From Sabulicella rubraurantiaca (GTDB lineage: Bacteria > Pseudomonadota > Alphaproteobacteria > Acetobacterales > Acetobacteraceae): a stretch of DNA of 64,000 bases. Position 1 is the first letter of the stretch, and the number at the start of each line of letters is the position of its first letter. Shown one piece after another: positions 52,445-62,348 of the stretch. The notes below the pieces were generated by a model. It had not been told where the DNA came from and did no database searches. It saw only the letters and a list, made by a program, of their open reading frames with translations. The position numbers and the translations under genes were made by a program. The stretch covers positions 248,001-312,000 of the forward strand of contig NZ_JAFEUU010000002.1 in the NCBI RefSeq assembly GCF_017355885.1. Direction: 5' to 3'.

Positions 52445-53077
52445 ATGCAGATTCTGAAGCAAGCGGTACTGGGCCTCGCTCTTCTGGCGGCGCCTGTGGC
52501 GGTGCATGCCGCACCCCTGACGGGCTCGATCGACTTCGGTGGCCTGTTCCAGGGCGTCGACGGCAGCGGCACCAATGTCCGCCTCGCCGACGCCGTGGCC
52601 GTCGCCTTCTGCGCCAACGTGGTCGGCAACTGCGTCACCGGCGCGGGCGGCGCCTTCACCGTGGACGCGGTCAGCACCGGCAGCAACATGCCCGTCTCGG
52701 TGGGCGATGTCGGCACCATCCAGGACTTCAACTTCGCCGCCTTCGCGGGCCCGATCGCCAACTTCTTCACGGTGGGCGGCCTGTCCTTCGACCTGAGCGC
52801 GATCACCGCGACGCAGTTCACCGTCCCGCCCCTGCCCCCGGGCACCAGCCCCACCGACTACCTCTTGATCAGCGGCGTCGGCACGCTGCGGGCGGCGGGC
52901 TTTGATCCCACGCCTGGCACCTTCACCTTCTCCGGCCAGACCGATGGCGTGAACCTCACGGGCACCTTCACCTTCTCCGGTGGCGCGGCGGCGCTTCCGG
53001 TGCCCGCGCCGGCCGGTCTTGCCCTGCTGGGCGCTGGCCTGCTCGGCCTCGGCCTCGTCCGACGCAAGGCCGCCTGA
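52445..53077 (+). CDS. PEP-CTERM/VPxPA-CTERM sorting-domain protein
   Basis: This 210-residue exported protein has a signal peptide (QILKQAVLGLALLAAPVAVHAA). The central part is beta-rich, low in charge and rich in Gly, Thr and Ala. The C-terminus LPVPAPAGLALLGAGLLGLGLVRRKAA has the motif, hydrophobic helix and basic end of an exosortase sorting signal (VPxPA form). It is expected to be cleaved and attached at the cell surface or released into the extracellular matrix. The start at 52445 is fixed by the signal peptide. It is driven by a sigma-54 promoter and ends at a hairpin terminator. Exosortase genes are not in the window. Confidence 0.88.
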   Translation: MQILKQAVLGLALLAAPVAVHAAPLTGSIDFGGLFQGVDGSGTNVRLADAVAVAFCANVVGNCVTGAGGAFTVDAVSTGSNMPVSVGDVGTIQDFNFAAFAGPIANFFTVGGLSFDLSAITATQFTVPPLPPGTSPTDYLLISGVGTLRAAGFDPTPGTFTFSGQTDGVNLTGTFTFSGGAAALPVPAPAGLALLGAGLLGLGLVRRKAA

Positions 53078-53105
53078 CACTTCTTCGTCAGAGGCCACAT
53101 GACAG

Positions 53106-53138
53106 CGCTCCGGTCCCACAAGGGCCGGAGCGTTTCTT
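53106..53138 (+). terminator. Intrinsic terminator after the PEP-CTERM gene
   Basis: An 8-bp perfect stem (CGCTCCGG at 53106-53113, CCGGAGCG at 53125-53132), extended by CCC/GGG around a bulge, is followed by TTTCTT. It sits 28 bp after the stop and may also serve the convergent gene at 53153. Confidence 0.8.
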
Positions 53139-53152
53139 GAGACCGCAGAAAT

Positions 53153-53755
53153 TCAGGACGTCTCTGCTCGATGGATCGTGCCCCCATCAAGCGTCGCCGG
53201 TGCCAGCGCCTCCGCAGCCTGCCTTGGCCCGACGCTGTCCGCGTCCTGCTGGCCGCCTCGCTCCTGGCTTGGCTCGTCATTCTGACATGGGGGCTGGTGG
53301 CTGAGCGCTGATGTGCGCATCCTTGGCGCTCGGCGGGCTTCGAAGTGCAGCGAGGTGCGCTTCGGATCACCACCTTCGGCAACTGCTCGAACCGCTGTCG
53401 TGCACCACCGCAAATGAATAGACGCTGAGTTCGCATTCATGGTGCGCGCGAATTGGTATCCTTGAGTGGCGCTGGGGTAGAGGTGCTTCGAGGCGAAGCT
53501 GTAGTCGATCGACTGGACATCGTTTGGGAAGTTCTCGGACGAAAAACCGAAGGCGACTTTTCCGGCATCCTGGTTGCGCAAGTAGATGACGAAGAACCGC
53601 GTTCCCGCAGGAATGAGGCCATGATCCGGCGAGGTATAATAATGGATGTTGTAAGAAACGGGGACGATGCGGCCCGCACACTCGATCTGCTGCGCCGAGG
53701 CAGGCGCCGCGGACATCGCGGCGGTGAGTGCGCAAAGGGCGGCGGCTCTCGTCAT
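53153..53755 (-). CDS. Hypothetical exported protein
   Basis: The frame has 200 codons from ATG 53755, chosen because a signal peptide follows (TRAAALCALTAAMSAAPASAQQ). The next 120 residues read as a compact beta-rich domain (VPVSYNIHYYTSPDHGLIPAGTRFFVIYLRN, GKVAFGFSSENFPND). From about residue 140 the sequence becomes Arg/Gln-rich and unlike a folded domain, so the natural C-terminus may be disordered or the frame may have lost an earlier stop. No family is recognised. Confidence 0.55.
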   Translation of the reverse strand: MTRAAALCALTAAMSAAPASAQQIECAGRIVPVSYNIHYYTSPDHGLIPAGTRFFVIYLRNQDAGKVAFGFSSENFPNDVQSIDYSFASKHLYPSATQGYQFARTMNANSASIHLRWCTTAVRAVAEGGDPKRTSLHFEARRAPRMRTSALSHQPPCQNDEPSQERGGQQDADSVGPRQAAEALAPATLDGGTIHRAETS

Positions 53756-54020
53756 GGGCGTTCCCTCCAACTCCCACAGCATTGGGCCTCCGGGCGAGCC
53801 TGACCTATCGCGGGCAGCGGGCGCGCCCATCGCTGCATCCCCCTTTGCGATCAGGACGTCGATATGACGCTCGCCGAGCGCGGCACTGAGAAGAGGCGCA
53901 TCATTCGTCCCGTTCGCCTGCACCCGTGGCGCAGACAGGGTCGGTAACCTCGCAGAGAAGTAACTTGCTGGCTCTCACGGCGCGCCAGCATGCTCGGTGC
54001 CCTTGTGGGAGGCACAAGAG

Positions 54021-54224
54021 ATGACTGTGGAGCGAACGATCCTTCTCGTCGTGGGGCTGGTCGTGCTGGGCAGCGTGCTGCTTGCGGCCCTGCACGACAT
54101 TCGCTGGCTGTGGCTGACCGGCGCCATGGGCGCGCATCTGATCCAGGCTTCCTTCACCGGCCTTTGCCCTGTGGTGATGGCGCTCAAGCGGATGAACCTC
54201 CCCTCCCGCGCTGGCTTCGCCTGA
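54021..54224 (+). CDS. DUF2892 (YgaP-like) inner membrane protein
   Basis: This 67-residue protein opens MTVERTILLVVGLVVLGSVLLAAL and ends with WLWLTGAMGAHLIQASFTGLCPVVMALKRM, the typical DUF2892 two-helix pattern with the conserved TGLCP turn. The family is often fused to or paired with rhodanese domains. GGGAGG lies upstream of ATG 54021. The next membrane-protein gene follows 34 bp later. Confidence 0.82.
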   Translation: MTVERTILLVVGLVVLGSVLLAALHDIRWLWLTGAMGAHLIQASFTGLCPVVMALKRMNLPSRAGFA

Positions 54225-54258
54225 AGCCGGCACAAAGCCGTTCCGTCCAGGCGGAGCC

Positions 54259-54675
54259 ATGCGAGGCTTCCTCCGTCTGCTCAAGCATGTCGTCGTGCTG
54301 GGACCGCTCGCTGTCTACTATCTGTACTTTCGCGACTTCATCCCAGGCGGCGGCCCTCAGGGTGGCGAGGCCGTTTTCTCGTTGATGCTGCTCCACGCCA
54401 CGATCCTGCTCGGGATCGCGACGTGGAGCGCTGTCAGGCTTCTTGGGGCTCGCCGTCGGATCGGGCTGCGCCGCGCCTTGCTCGGGGGCATCGCTGTGAT
54501 CGGGGCCACATTGCTCGCCATCGGGCTCGGCTTCTGGCTCGTCAATGACATCTCGCTCGCGTCATCCGGCATCGGAACCTATGAGATCGCGCTCAGGCTC
54601 CTGACATGCGTGATGGTGTTCTACGGGGCGAACCTCTGGGCGGAACAGGTGGTGCGTCGCGGCAGGGGCGCGTGA
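54259..54675 (+). CDS. Hypothetical four-helix membrane protein
   Basis: This 138-residue protein has hydrophobic segments VVVLGPLAVYYLYF, AVFSLMLLHATILLGIATWSAV, GGIAVIGATLLAIGLGFWLV and LRLLTCVMVFYGANLWAEQVV. It is probably co-transcribed with the DUF2892 gene. I recognise no family and see no catalytic motif. Confidence 0.62.
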   Translation: MRGFLRLLKHVVVLGPLAVYYLYFRDFIPGGGPQGGEAVFSLMLLHATILLGIATWSAVRLLGARRRIGLRRALLGGIAVIGATLLAIGLGFWLVNDISLASSGIGTYEIALRLLTCVMVFYGANLWAEQVVRRGRGA

Positions 54676-54723
54676 TCGCGTAGGCGGCGATAGCCGATGC
54701 CCCCGGCTGCCGCGGGCGGTTTG

Positions 54724-55152
54724 TCAGATGTCCGGATCCTGGGTGGCACTGCGGCCGTAGGCACGGCTTGAAACATCACCGGTGCGCAGATCCGGGTCGC
54801 CGCCCCCGGCGCCCTCGAGATGCGACTTCAGGCTCTGCAACGCGGCCTCGGCGCTGAACCTAGCGGCGTCCTCCGGCGTCTCGGGTCCGGTGGGATCAGC
54901 TGCCAGCGCAGTGTCGCGTTCAAGGTGCAGCGTCAGCCTCGTCACCCCTTCGATTTCCTGAACCCGCCATTCCCCGGCAGGGTCGAAGGACCAGCGCACC
55001 GTGCCGGCAGCGTGGTCGCTTTCCAGCCCGTCCCCCGGCAGTTCCGTTTCCTCGCGGCGAAGATGCGTCAGCCAGTCACACAGGTGGGTGGGGTCGGCCA
55101 GATAGGCAAAGACCTCGGTGGCCGGGCGGGCGATGGTGATCTGCTGCTCCAT
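54724..55152 (-). CDS. SRPBCC-fold protein (polyketide cyclase/START-like)
   Basis: The protein has 142 residues. MEQQITIARPATEVFAYLADPTHLCDWLTHLRREE is the standard N-terminal strand and helix of the SRPBCC fold, and GEWRVQEIEGVTRLTLHLERD continues the sheet. The final 25 residues are polar and disordered-looking. A role in lipid binding or stress response is typical but not provable here. The longer frame upstream of 55152 is Arg-rich and not protein-like, so ATG 55152 is preferred. Confidence 0.72.
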   Translation of the reverse strand: MEQQITIARPATEVFAYLADPTHLCDWLTHLRREETELPGDGLESDHAAGTVRWSFDPAGEWRVQEIEGVTRLTLHLERDTALAADPTGPETPEDAARFSAEAALQSLKSHLEGAGGGDPDLRTGDVSSRAYGRSATQDPDI

Positions 55153-55424
55153 TCCCGCGCAACGTGACGCAAAGGAGGCGGTTGCGGCGAAGCCCAGCCC
55201 GCGCCGGTACGACCACCGCCCGCTGCCCGGCGGGAGGTGATGCGCAAGCCCGGCGCGGGATCTGGCCCTGCTCACGGTCCATTTCCGTGCCCCCCGGGGA
55301 CGGATAACGGCTCTCCGGCGCCAGACGTATCGCAACCAAACGGCCAGCCGAGCGCGCCGCTCGCCACCTTCCCTTTTTTGCAGTCTAAGGTCAAACTTTC
55401 GACATTTTACGACCTTCAAGAGGA

Positions 55425-55703
55425 ATGGAAGGAAATGCGACGCCGGAACGCCGTCGTGCGGTCCGCAAAACCATGATCAGCGGTGGCCGCATCGTGGCCG
55501 GCGGCGTTTCCGACGGTTGCGTGGTGCTCGACATGTCGGAGTGCGGCGCTCGCATCCACCTGCTGACCGCCCGCACGGCGCCAGAGAAGGCCGTCCTGCA
55601 CCTGCCCGGCGGCGTCGTCCGAAAAGCCTGCTGTCGCTGGCAGCGCGAGGCGGTGGCTGGCTACGAGTTCTGCCTGGACGCCAAGGAGTCCGGCGCCGCC
55701 TGA
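55425..55703 (+). CDS. PilZ domain protein
   Basis: This 92-residue protein shows the c-di-GMP-binding pattern of PilZ: ERRRAVRK with the Arg pair near the N-terminus, then LDMSECGARIHL matching the D/N-x-S-x-x-G motif. The short length means the domain stands alone. It probably binds c-di-GMP and regulates surface behaviour; partner unknown. It converges with the aminotransferase gene 4 bp downstream. Confidence 0.82.
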   Translation: MEGNATPERRRAVRKTMISGGRIVAGGVSDGCVVLDMSECGARIHLLTARTAPEKAVLHLPGGVVRKACCRWQREAVAGYEFCLDAKESGAA

Positions 55704-55707
55704 ACCC

Positions 55708-57500
<1,793 letters not shown>

Positions 57501-57621
57501 GAACCGACGGCACGGGTTGAGCCGCGAGCCGTCCCGGTGCGTCCCGGGACGGAAGCGTGGCGGCCGCGCGGCGCAAGCGGCGGCGAAGCATTCAAGGACG
57601 CAGATACGGGATAGAGACAGC

Positions 57622-59046
57622 ATGGCGATGAATTCCTCCGAAGCCGTCTCCAAGGTCATGGACATGATCAAGGAGAACAGCGTGGAGTACGTGGACTTCC
57701 GGTTCACCGACCCGCGCGGCAAGTGGCAGCACACGGCGCAGCACGTCTCGACGATCGAGCCTGAGATCTTCGAGGAAGGCATCATGTTCGACGGCTCTTC
57801 CATCGGCGGGTGGAAGGCGATCAACGAGTCCGACATGATCCTGATGCCGGACGCCGACAGCGCCTGCATGGATCCGTTCGCCGCCAAGCCGCAGCTGATC
57901 CTGTTCTGCGACATCTACGAGCCGTCCACGGGCCAGCGCTACAACCGCGACCCGCGCTCCACCGCCAAGAAGGCCGAGGAGTACCTGAAGAGCACGGGCA
58001 TCGGCGACACCGCCTTCTTCGGCCCCGAGGCCGAGTTCTTCGTGTTCGACAACGTGAAGTTCGGCACGGGCGGCAATTTCGGCACCTACCACCTCGACTC
58101 CATCGAGGGTCCGGGCGCGTCCATGAAGGACTACCCCGAGGGCAACATGGGCCACCGCCCGGGCGTGAAGGGCGGCTACTTCCCGGTGAACCCGGTGGAC
58201 TCCGAGGTGGACCTGCGCGCCGAGATGCTCTCGACCATGATCGAGATGGGCGTCGAGGGCGAGAAGCACCACCACGAGGTGGCGCAGAGCCAGCATGAGC
58301 TGGGCACGAAGTTCGGCACGCTGGTCCGCCAGGCGGACCACATGCAGATCTACAAGTACGTGATCCACAACGTCGCGCACAGCTACGGCAAGACCGCGAC
58401 CTTCATGCCGAAGCCGATCTACGGCGACAACGGCTCGGGCATGCACGTGCACCAGTCCATCTGGAAGGACGGCAAGCCGGTCTTCGCAGGCAACGGCTAT
58501 GCCGACCTCTCCGAGATCGCGCTGTACTACATCGGCGGCATCATCAAGCACGCCAAGGCGCTGAATGCCTTCACCAACCCGTCCACCAACTCCTACAAGC
58601 GCCTGATCCCGGGCTTCGAGGCGCCCGTGCTGCTGGCCTATTCGGCCCGCAACCGCTCCGCCTCCTGCCGCATCCCCTACGCGACGAGCCCGAAGGCGAA
58701 GCGCGTCGAGGTGCGCTTCCCCGACCCGACGGCGAACCCCTACCTCGCCTTCGCGGCGATGCTCATGGCCGGGCTCGACGGGATCAAGAACAAGATCCAC
58801 CCGGGCGACGCCATGGACAAGGATCTGTACGACCTGCCGCCGGAGGAGCTGAAGGGCATCCCGACGGTGTGCGGATCGCTGCGTGAGGCGCTGGGCGCGC
58901 TGGAAGCCGACCACGACTTCCTGCTGGCCGGTGACGTGTTCAGCAAGGACCAGCTCGAGAGCTACATCGAGCTGAAGTGGCAGGAGGTGTACCGCTTCGA
59001 GCACACCCCGCACCCGGTCGAGTTCGAGATGTACTACTCCTGCTGA
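57622..59046 (+). CDS. glnA: Type I glutamine synthetase
   Basis: This protein of 474 residues ligates glutamate and ammonia using ATP in the cytosol. Visible motifs: [10 protein letters not shown] near 55, [13 protein letters not shown] near 133 (metal ligands), [15 protein letters not shown] near 272 and [23 protein letters not shown] near 330. The adenylylation Tyr is in [12 protein letters not shown] near 399, marking the GlnE-regulated form. Two in-frame ATG codons (57622, 57628) are possible starts. It forms an operon with glnB and ends at a very strong hairpin terminator. Confidence 0.98.
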   Translation: MAMNSSEAVSKVMDMIKENSVEYVDFRFTDPRGKWQHTAQHVSTIEPEIFEEGIMFDGSSIGGWKAINESDMILMPDADSACMDPFAAKPQLILFCDIYEPSTGQRYNRDPRSTAKKAEEYLKSTGIGDTAFFGPEAEFFVFDNVKFGTGGNFGTYHLDSIEGPGASMKDYPEGNMGHRPGVKGGYFPVNPVDSEVDLRAEMLSTMIEMGVEGEKHHHEVAQSQHELGTKFGTLVRQADHMQIYKYVIHNVAHSYGKTATFMPKPIYGDNGSGMHVHQSIWKDGKPVFAGNGYADLSEIALYYIGGIIKHAKALNAFTNPSTNSYKRLIPGFEAPVLLAYSARNRSASCRIPYATSPKAKRVEVRFPDPTANPYLAFAAMLMAGLDGIKNKIHPGDAMDKDLYDLPPEELKGIPTVCGSLREALGALEADHDFLLAGDVFSKDQLESYIELKWQEVYRFEHTPHPVEFEMYYSC

Positions 59047-59057
59047 GGCAGGACCCG

Positions 59058-59088
59058 CCGGCGGCCTTCGGGCCGCCGGTTTTTTTTT
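59058..59088 (+). terminator. Strong intrinsic terminator after glnA
   Basis: A perfect 9-bp GC stem (CCGGCGGCC at 59058-59066, GGCCGCCGG at 59071-59079) closed by a stable TTCG tetraloop is followed by nine T. It lies 11 bp after the glnA stop. This is a textbook rho-independent terminator. Confidence 0.96.
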
Positions 59089-59260
59089 GCCCTCAGGCGC
59101 CGGGCGCGGCCTCCGGCCGCTTGGCTTTCGCCGCGCACCAGTAGCGCTGGCTGAAATGTTGGTCTGGCGGCGCCGGCCGCCTTGCGGCCGGATGGATGCC
59201 GATAGTGTCTCGGTTCTACTCCATCACGCCTCTATCGAGAGACGGGCTCTACCGCAGAGG

Positions 59261-59431
59261 CTAATGCGCCTCGTTCGCGTCGAAGTGCCGCTTCACCACG
59301 CCATAGGCCATCAGCAGGCCGAAGATGCCCATCAGCCCCCCGAAGGTGGCGAGGTAGCCCTCTGCTGCGGCGGTGGTGAACAGGCCCAGCAGGGCGATCA
59401 GCGCATAGAAGATCAGGAAGAAGGCGGGCAT
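59261..59431 (-). CDS. Small membrane protein at the end of the cco cluster
   Basis: A 56-residue frame starts at ATG 59431, 3 bp after the ccoS stop. It has two membrane helices (PAFFLIFYALIALLGLFTTAAAEG and ATFGGLMGIFGLLMAYGVVKRHF) and ends DANEAH. The tight spacing to ccoS and the clean hydrophobic pattern support translation as the last gene of the operon. I do not recognise a named family; it may help oxidase assembly. Confidence 0.7.
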   Translation of the reverse strand: MPAFFLIFYALIALLGLFTTAAAEGYLATFGGLMGIFGLLMAYGVVKRHFDANEAH

Positions 59432-59434
59432 GGT

Positions 59435-59596
59435 TCAGCGTCCCTTTCGCGGGGTTTCGGTGTCGTCGAACAGGATGCGGGCGGCGGCGCCGTCCAGATC
59501 CTCGTACTGGCCGGAGCGCATGGCCCAGAGGAAGCCGAGCAGCCCCAGCCCTCCGAGGAACAGCGCCACGGGAATCAGGTACACCAGGATGTCCAT
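59435..59596 (-). CDS. ccoS: cbb3-type cytochrome oxidase assembly protein CcoS
   Basis: This 53-residue protein begins with a single membrane helix (MDILVYLIPVALFLGGLGLLGFLWAMRSGQYEDLDGAAARIL), the exact pattern of CcoS/FixS, including the GQ(Y/F)xDLDGxAxRIL motif. CcoS is needed for cofactor insertion into CcoN. Its ATG overlaps the ccoI stop as ATGA. Confidence 0.95.
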   Translation of the reverse strand: MDILVYLIPVALFLGGLGLLGFLWAMRSGQYEDLDGAAARILFDDTETPRKGR

Positions 59597-61890
59597 CAAT
59601 CCGCCCTCCCGGCGCGCAGCGAGTTGCCGATGACGATGAGCGAGGAGGAGGCCATCACCAGCGCCGCGATCAGCGGCGTGGCATAGCCCGCGATCGCCAC
59701 CGGCACCGCGACCACATTGTAGGCGAAGGCGAATCGGATGTTCTGCCGCGCCAGGCGCTGCGCCCGGCGTGCCACGTCGATCGCCTCCGCCAGCGGCAGC
59801 AGCCCGCCGCCGCGCAGCACCACGTCGCTCGCCGCCTGGGCGAGGTCGGTCCCCTCGCCCGGCGCAGCGCCGATATGGGCGGCCGCGAGGGCAGCTGCGT
59901 CGTTGATGCCGTCGCCCACCATCAGCACGCGCCGCCCCTCGGCACGCAGCGCGGCGATGCGCGCGGCCTTGGCCTCGGGCGTCGCGCCGGCGGTCCAGTC
60001 GGCGATGCCGGCCTCGGCGGCGATGCGCGCCACCACGTCCTCGCCGTCGCCGGAGAGCAGCGCGACGGAAAGCCCGGCGCGGCGCAGCGCCACCACCGCG
60101 TCCTTGGCATCCGCGCGCAGCCCGTCCTCGAAGCGGAACACGACCGGCGCGTGGCCCGGGCGGGTGAAGTGCAGCGCCATGCCTCCGGCATCGGGGACGC
60201 CGCAGAAGGCGGCGGAGCCGAGGCGCGCGCCCTCCGCCTCCATGCCCTGGCCGGGATGTTCCACCGCGCCCGCGGCCGGGCGGGCACCGGGGCGGGCGTG
60301 GGACAGCGCAACGGCGAGGGGATGGCGGCTGGCAGCGGCCAGCGCGGTGGCGGCAGCAAGGTCGGAGGCAGCCCATCCGCCGGGGAGGAGGCGCGGCTTG
60401 CCCTCGGTCAGCGTGCCCGTCTTGTCCAGCACCGCGTGGTCGGCGGCGGCAAGGCGCTCCAGCGCCGTCTCGCTCGCCACCAGCACGCCGCGCCGGAACA
60501 GCGCACCCACGGCGACGACCTGCACCGCCGGCACGGCGATGGCGAGGCCGCAGGGGCAGGTGATGATCAGCGCCGCGACGGCGGGCACCAGCGCGTCCTG
60601 CCAGGAGGCGCCGCCCAGCACCATCCAGCCGACGAAGGTCAGCAGCGAGACGACATGCGCGACGGGGATGTAGAAGCGTGCCGCCCGGTCGGCGAGCGAG
60701 GCCCAGCGGCCGCGCGCCTGCTCCGCCCGCTCCAGCAGCCGCGCCATGGCGGCGAGGGATCCATCGGCGGCGGCAGCGGTCACGCGCGCCACGAAGGGCG
60801 CGCCCATATTCACCGCGCCGGCTGGCAACGCCCCGTCGCGCGCGAAGGAGCGCGGCAGGCTCTCGCCCGTGGTGGCGGCGGTGTCCAGCAGCGCCTCGCC
60901 ATCCTCCAGCGCCGCGTCGAGGCGAAGGCGCTCGCCGGTGGCGACCAGGATGCGCGCGCCGGGCGCGACGCGATCCACCGGGACGGGATGCGCCTCGCCC
61001 AGCACCGTCACGCTGCCTTCCTGCAAGGCCAGGAGTTCGGCGACGGATTGCCGCGCCTTGCGCCGCGCCGCACGGTCCAGCACTCGCCCAGCGAGCATCA
61101 GCGCCAGAAGCGCCGTAGCGCCGTCATACCAGGTGTAGTCGCCGTTCCGCAGCGTCTCGGAGAGCGACATGGCGGTGGTGAGCAGGATGCCCAGCGACAC
61201 CGCGCAATCCATGTTGAGCCGCCCCCCGCGCAGCCCGTTCCAGGCCGAGCGGAAGAGCGGGATGCCGGCGACCGCGACGGTCGGCAGGCCGATCAGCGCC
61301 GCCAGCCAGTGCATCAGGTGGCGGGTCTGCGGCCCCATATCTTCGCCCCCCGCCCAGACGGCGACGGAAACGAGCATCACGTTCATGGCGCCGAAGGCGG
61401 CGATGCCCAGAGCGCGCAGCATCTCGCGCCCCTCCGAATCCTCGGTCGCCCGCATGCAGGCCGGCGAGAAGGGGGCAACGCGGAAGCCCAGCCGCGCCAC
61501 GAGGCCGGCGAGGTGGTTGGCGAGTTCCGCCTCGCCCACCCAGGTGATGATGAGGCGACGCGTGGAGAGATTGGCGCGGGCGCGGCGCACTTCCGGCGCG
61601 GCGGCGAGGGCCTGTTCCACCAGCCAGATGCAGGCGCCGCAGGTAAGCCCGGCGACCATCAGCTCCAGCGTCCAGGCCCCCTGCCCTTCCGCGCGCGCCA
61701 GCGGGGCGAAGTCGGTTTGCGGCGCCTCGGCGGGGCGCAGTTCGCCCGCGGCGGCCTCGCGTCGCCGGTAGAAGGCGTCGAGCCCCAGCCCGGCCACCAG
61801 CTCATGCGCGCCTTCGCAGCCGGCGCAGCAGAAGCGCGTCGGCGAAGGGGCGCCGCAATGGGCGCAGACGGGGGCAGCAACGAGGTTCAC
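59596..61890 (-). CDS. ccoI: Copper-translocating P-type ATPase CcoI/FixI
   Basis: This protein of 764 residues supplies copper to the cbb3 oxidase. An N-terminal cysteine cluster (CAHCGAPSPTRFCCAGC) is followed by a heavy-metal-binding loop GLTCGACIW, eight membrane helices with the CPC metal site (IITCPCGLAIAVP), the phosphorylated Asp in DKTGTLTEGKP, and GDGINDAAAL. GTG 61890 is chosen because it overlaps the ccoH stop as GTGA; the upstream frame to 61962 is read from within ccoH. CcoS is coupled downstream. Confidence 0.94.
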   Translation of the reverse strand: MNLVAAPVCAHCGAPSPTRFCCAGCEGAHELVAGLGLDAFYRRREAAAGELRPAEAPQTDFAPLARAEGQGAWTLELMVAGLTCGACIWLVEQALAAAPEVRRARANLSTRRLIITWVGEAELANHLAGLVARLGFRVAPFSPACMRATEDSEGREMLRALGIAAFGAMNVMLVSVAVWAGGEDMGPQTRHLMHWLAALIGLPTVAVAGIPLFRSAWNGLRGGRLNMDCAVSLGILLTTAMSLSETLRNGDYTWYDGATALLALMLAGRVLDRAARRKARQSVAELLALQEGSVTVLGEAHPVPVDRVAPGARILVATGERLRLDAALEDGEALLDTAATTGESLPRSFARDGALPAGAVNMGAPFVARVTAAAADGSLAAMARLLERAEQARGRWASLADRAARFYIPVAHVVSLLTFVGWMVLGGASWQDALVPAVAALIITCPCGLAIAVPAVQVVAVGALFRRGVLVASETALERLAAADHAVLDKTGTLTEGKPRLLPGGWAASDLAAATALAAASRHPLAVALSHARPGARPAAGAVEHPGQGMEAEGARLGSAAFCGVPDAGGMALHFTRPGHAPVVFRFEDGLRADAKDAVVALRRAGLSVALLSGDGEDVVARIAAEAGIADWTAGATPEAKAARIAALRAEGRRVLMVGDGINDAAALAAAHIGAAPGEGTDLAQAASDVVLRGGGLLPLAEAIDVARRAQRLARQNIRFAFAYNVVAVPVAIAGYATPLIAALVMASSSLIVIGNSLRAGRAD

Positions 61891-62348
61891 GGCAGGACGA
61901 GGCGTTGCCGGATGTCGAGGTGGCGCCCATCGCCGGTGGAGACGCGGCCGCGCAGCTCCCACTGGCCGGCGCGCAGCGCCTCCGGCGGGGTGAGGGCGAA
62001 GCGGCCGCGTGCGGCGACGGTGCCGATCGCGACGCGCTCGCCATCAAGCGGTCGCAGCATTTCCGCTTCCAGAATTCCGTTGACGGGAAAGCCCGCGGCA
62101 TCCGTCACCGTGACGGCGATTTCGCCATCCGCCTGCGCCACGCGCGCCGTCCAGCCCAGCGCGTCCTGGCGGCGGCCTTCCTCGATGACGTGGTTATAGG
62201 CGCGGCCGCGATCATAGGCGCGGCCGGTGGTGACGCCGGTGAAGGTGCCGACCGCGGAGGTGATCAGCACCGCGTTCACCGCCACCACCACGCCCATGCC
62301 GCCCACGAAGACCCAGGGGATCCAGCGGCTCTTGCGTTCGGTGCTCAT
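61887..62348 (-). CDS. ccoH: FixH/CcoH family protein
   Basis: This 153-residue protein has one N-terminal membrane helix (IPWVFVGGMGVVVAVNAVLITSAV) and a periplasmic beta-sandwich with GWTARV, TVTDAAGFPVNG and GQWELRGRV. This is the FixH fold, involved in late assembly of the cbb3 oxidase. It overlaps ccoG by 4 bp upstream and ccoI by GTGA downstream. Confidence 0.93.
   Translation of the reverse strand: MSTERKSRWIPWVFVGGMGVVVAVNAVLITSAVGTFTGVTTGRAYDRGRAYNHVIEEGRRQDALGWTARVAQADGEIAVTVTDAAGFPVNGILEAEMLRPLDGERVAIGTVAARGRFALTPPEALRAGQWELRGRVSTGDGRHLDIRQRLVLP

Noticed and set aside
57592-59013. A 473-codon minus-strand frame opposite glnA
   Set aside because: glnA is unmistakable on the plus strand; the antisense product is Val/His/Arg-rich and featureless.
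59173-59191. Second terminator downstream of glnA
   Set aside because: A perfect 8-bp GC inverted repeat with a 3-base loop is present, but no T-run follows it; the transcript already ends at 59058-59088.
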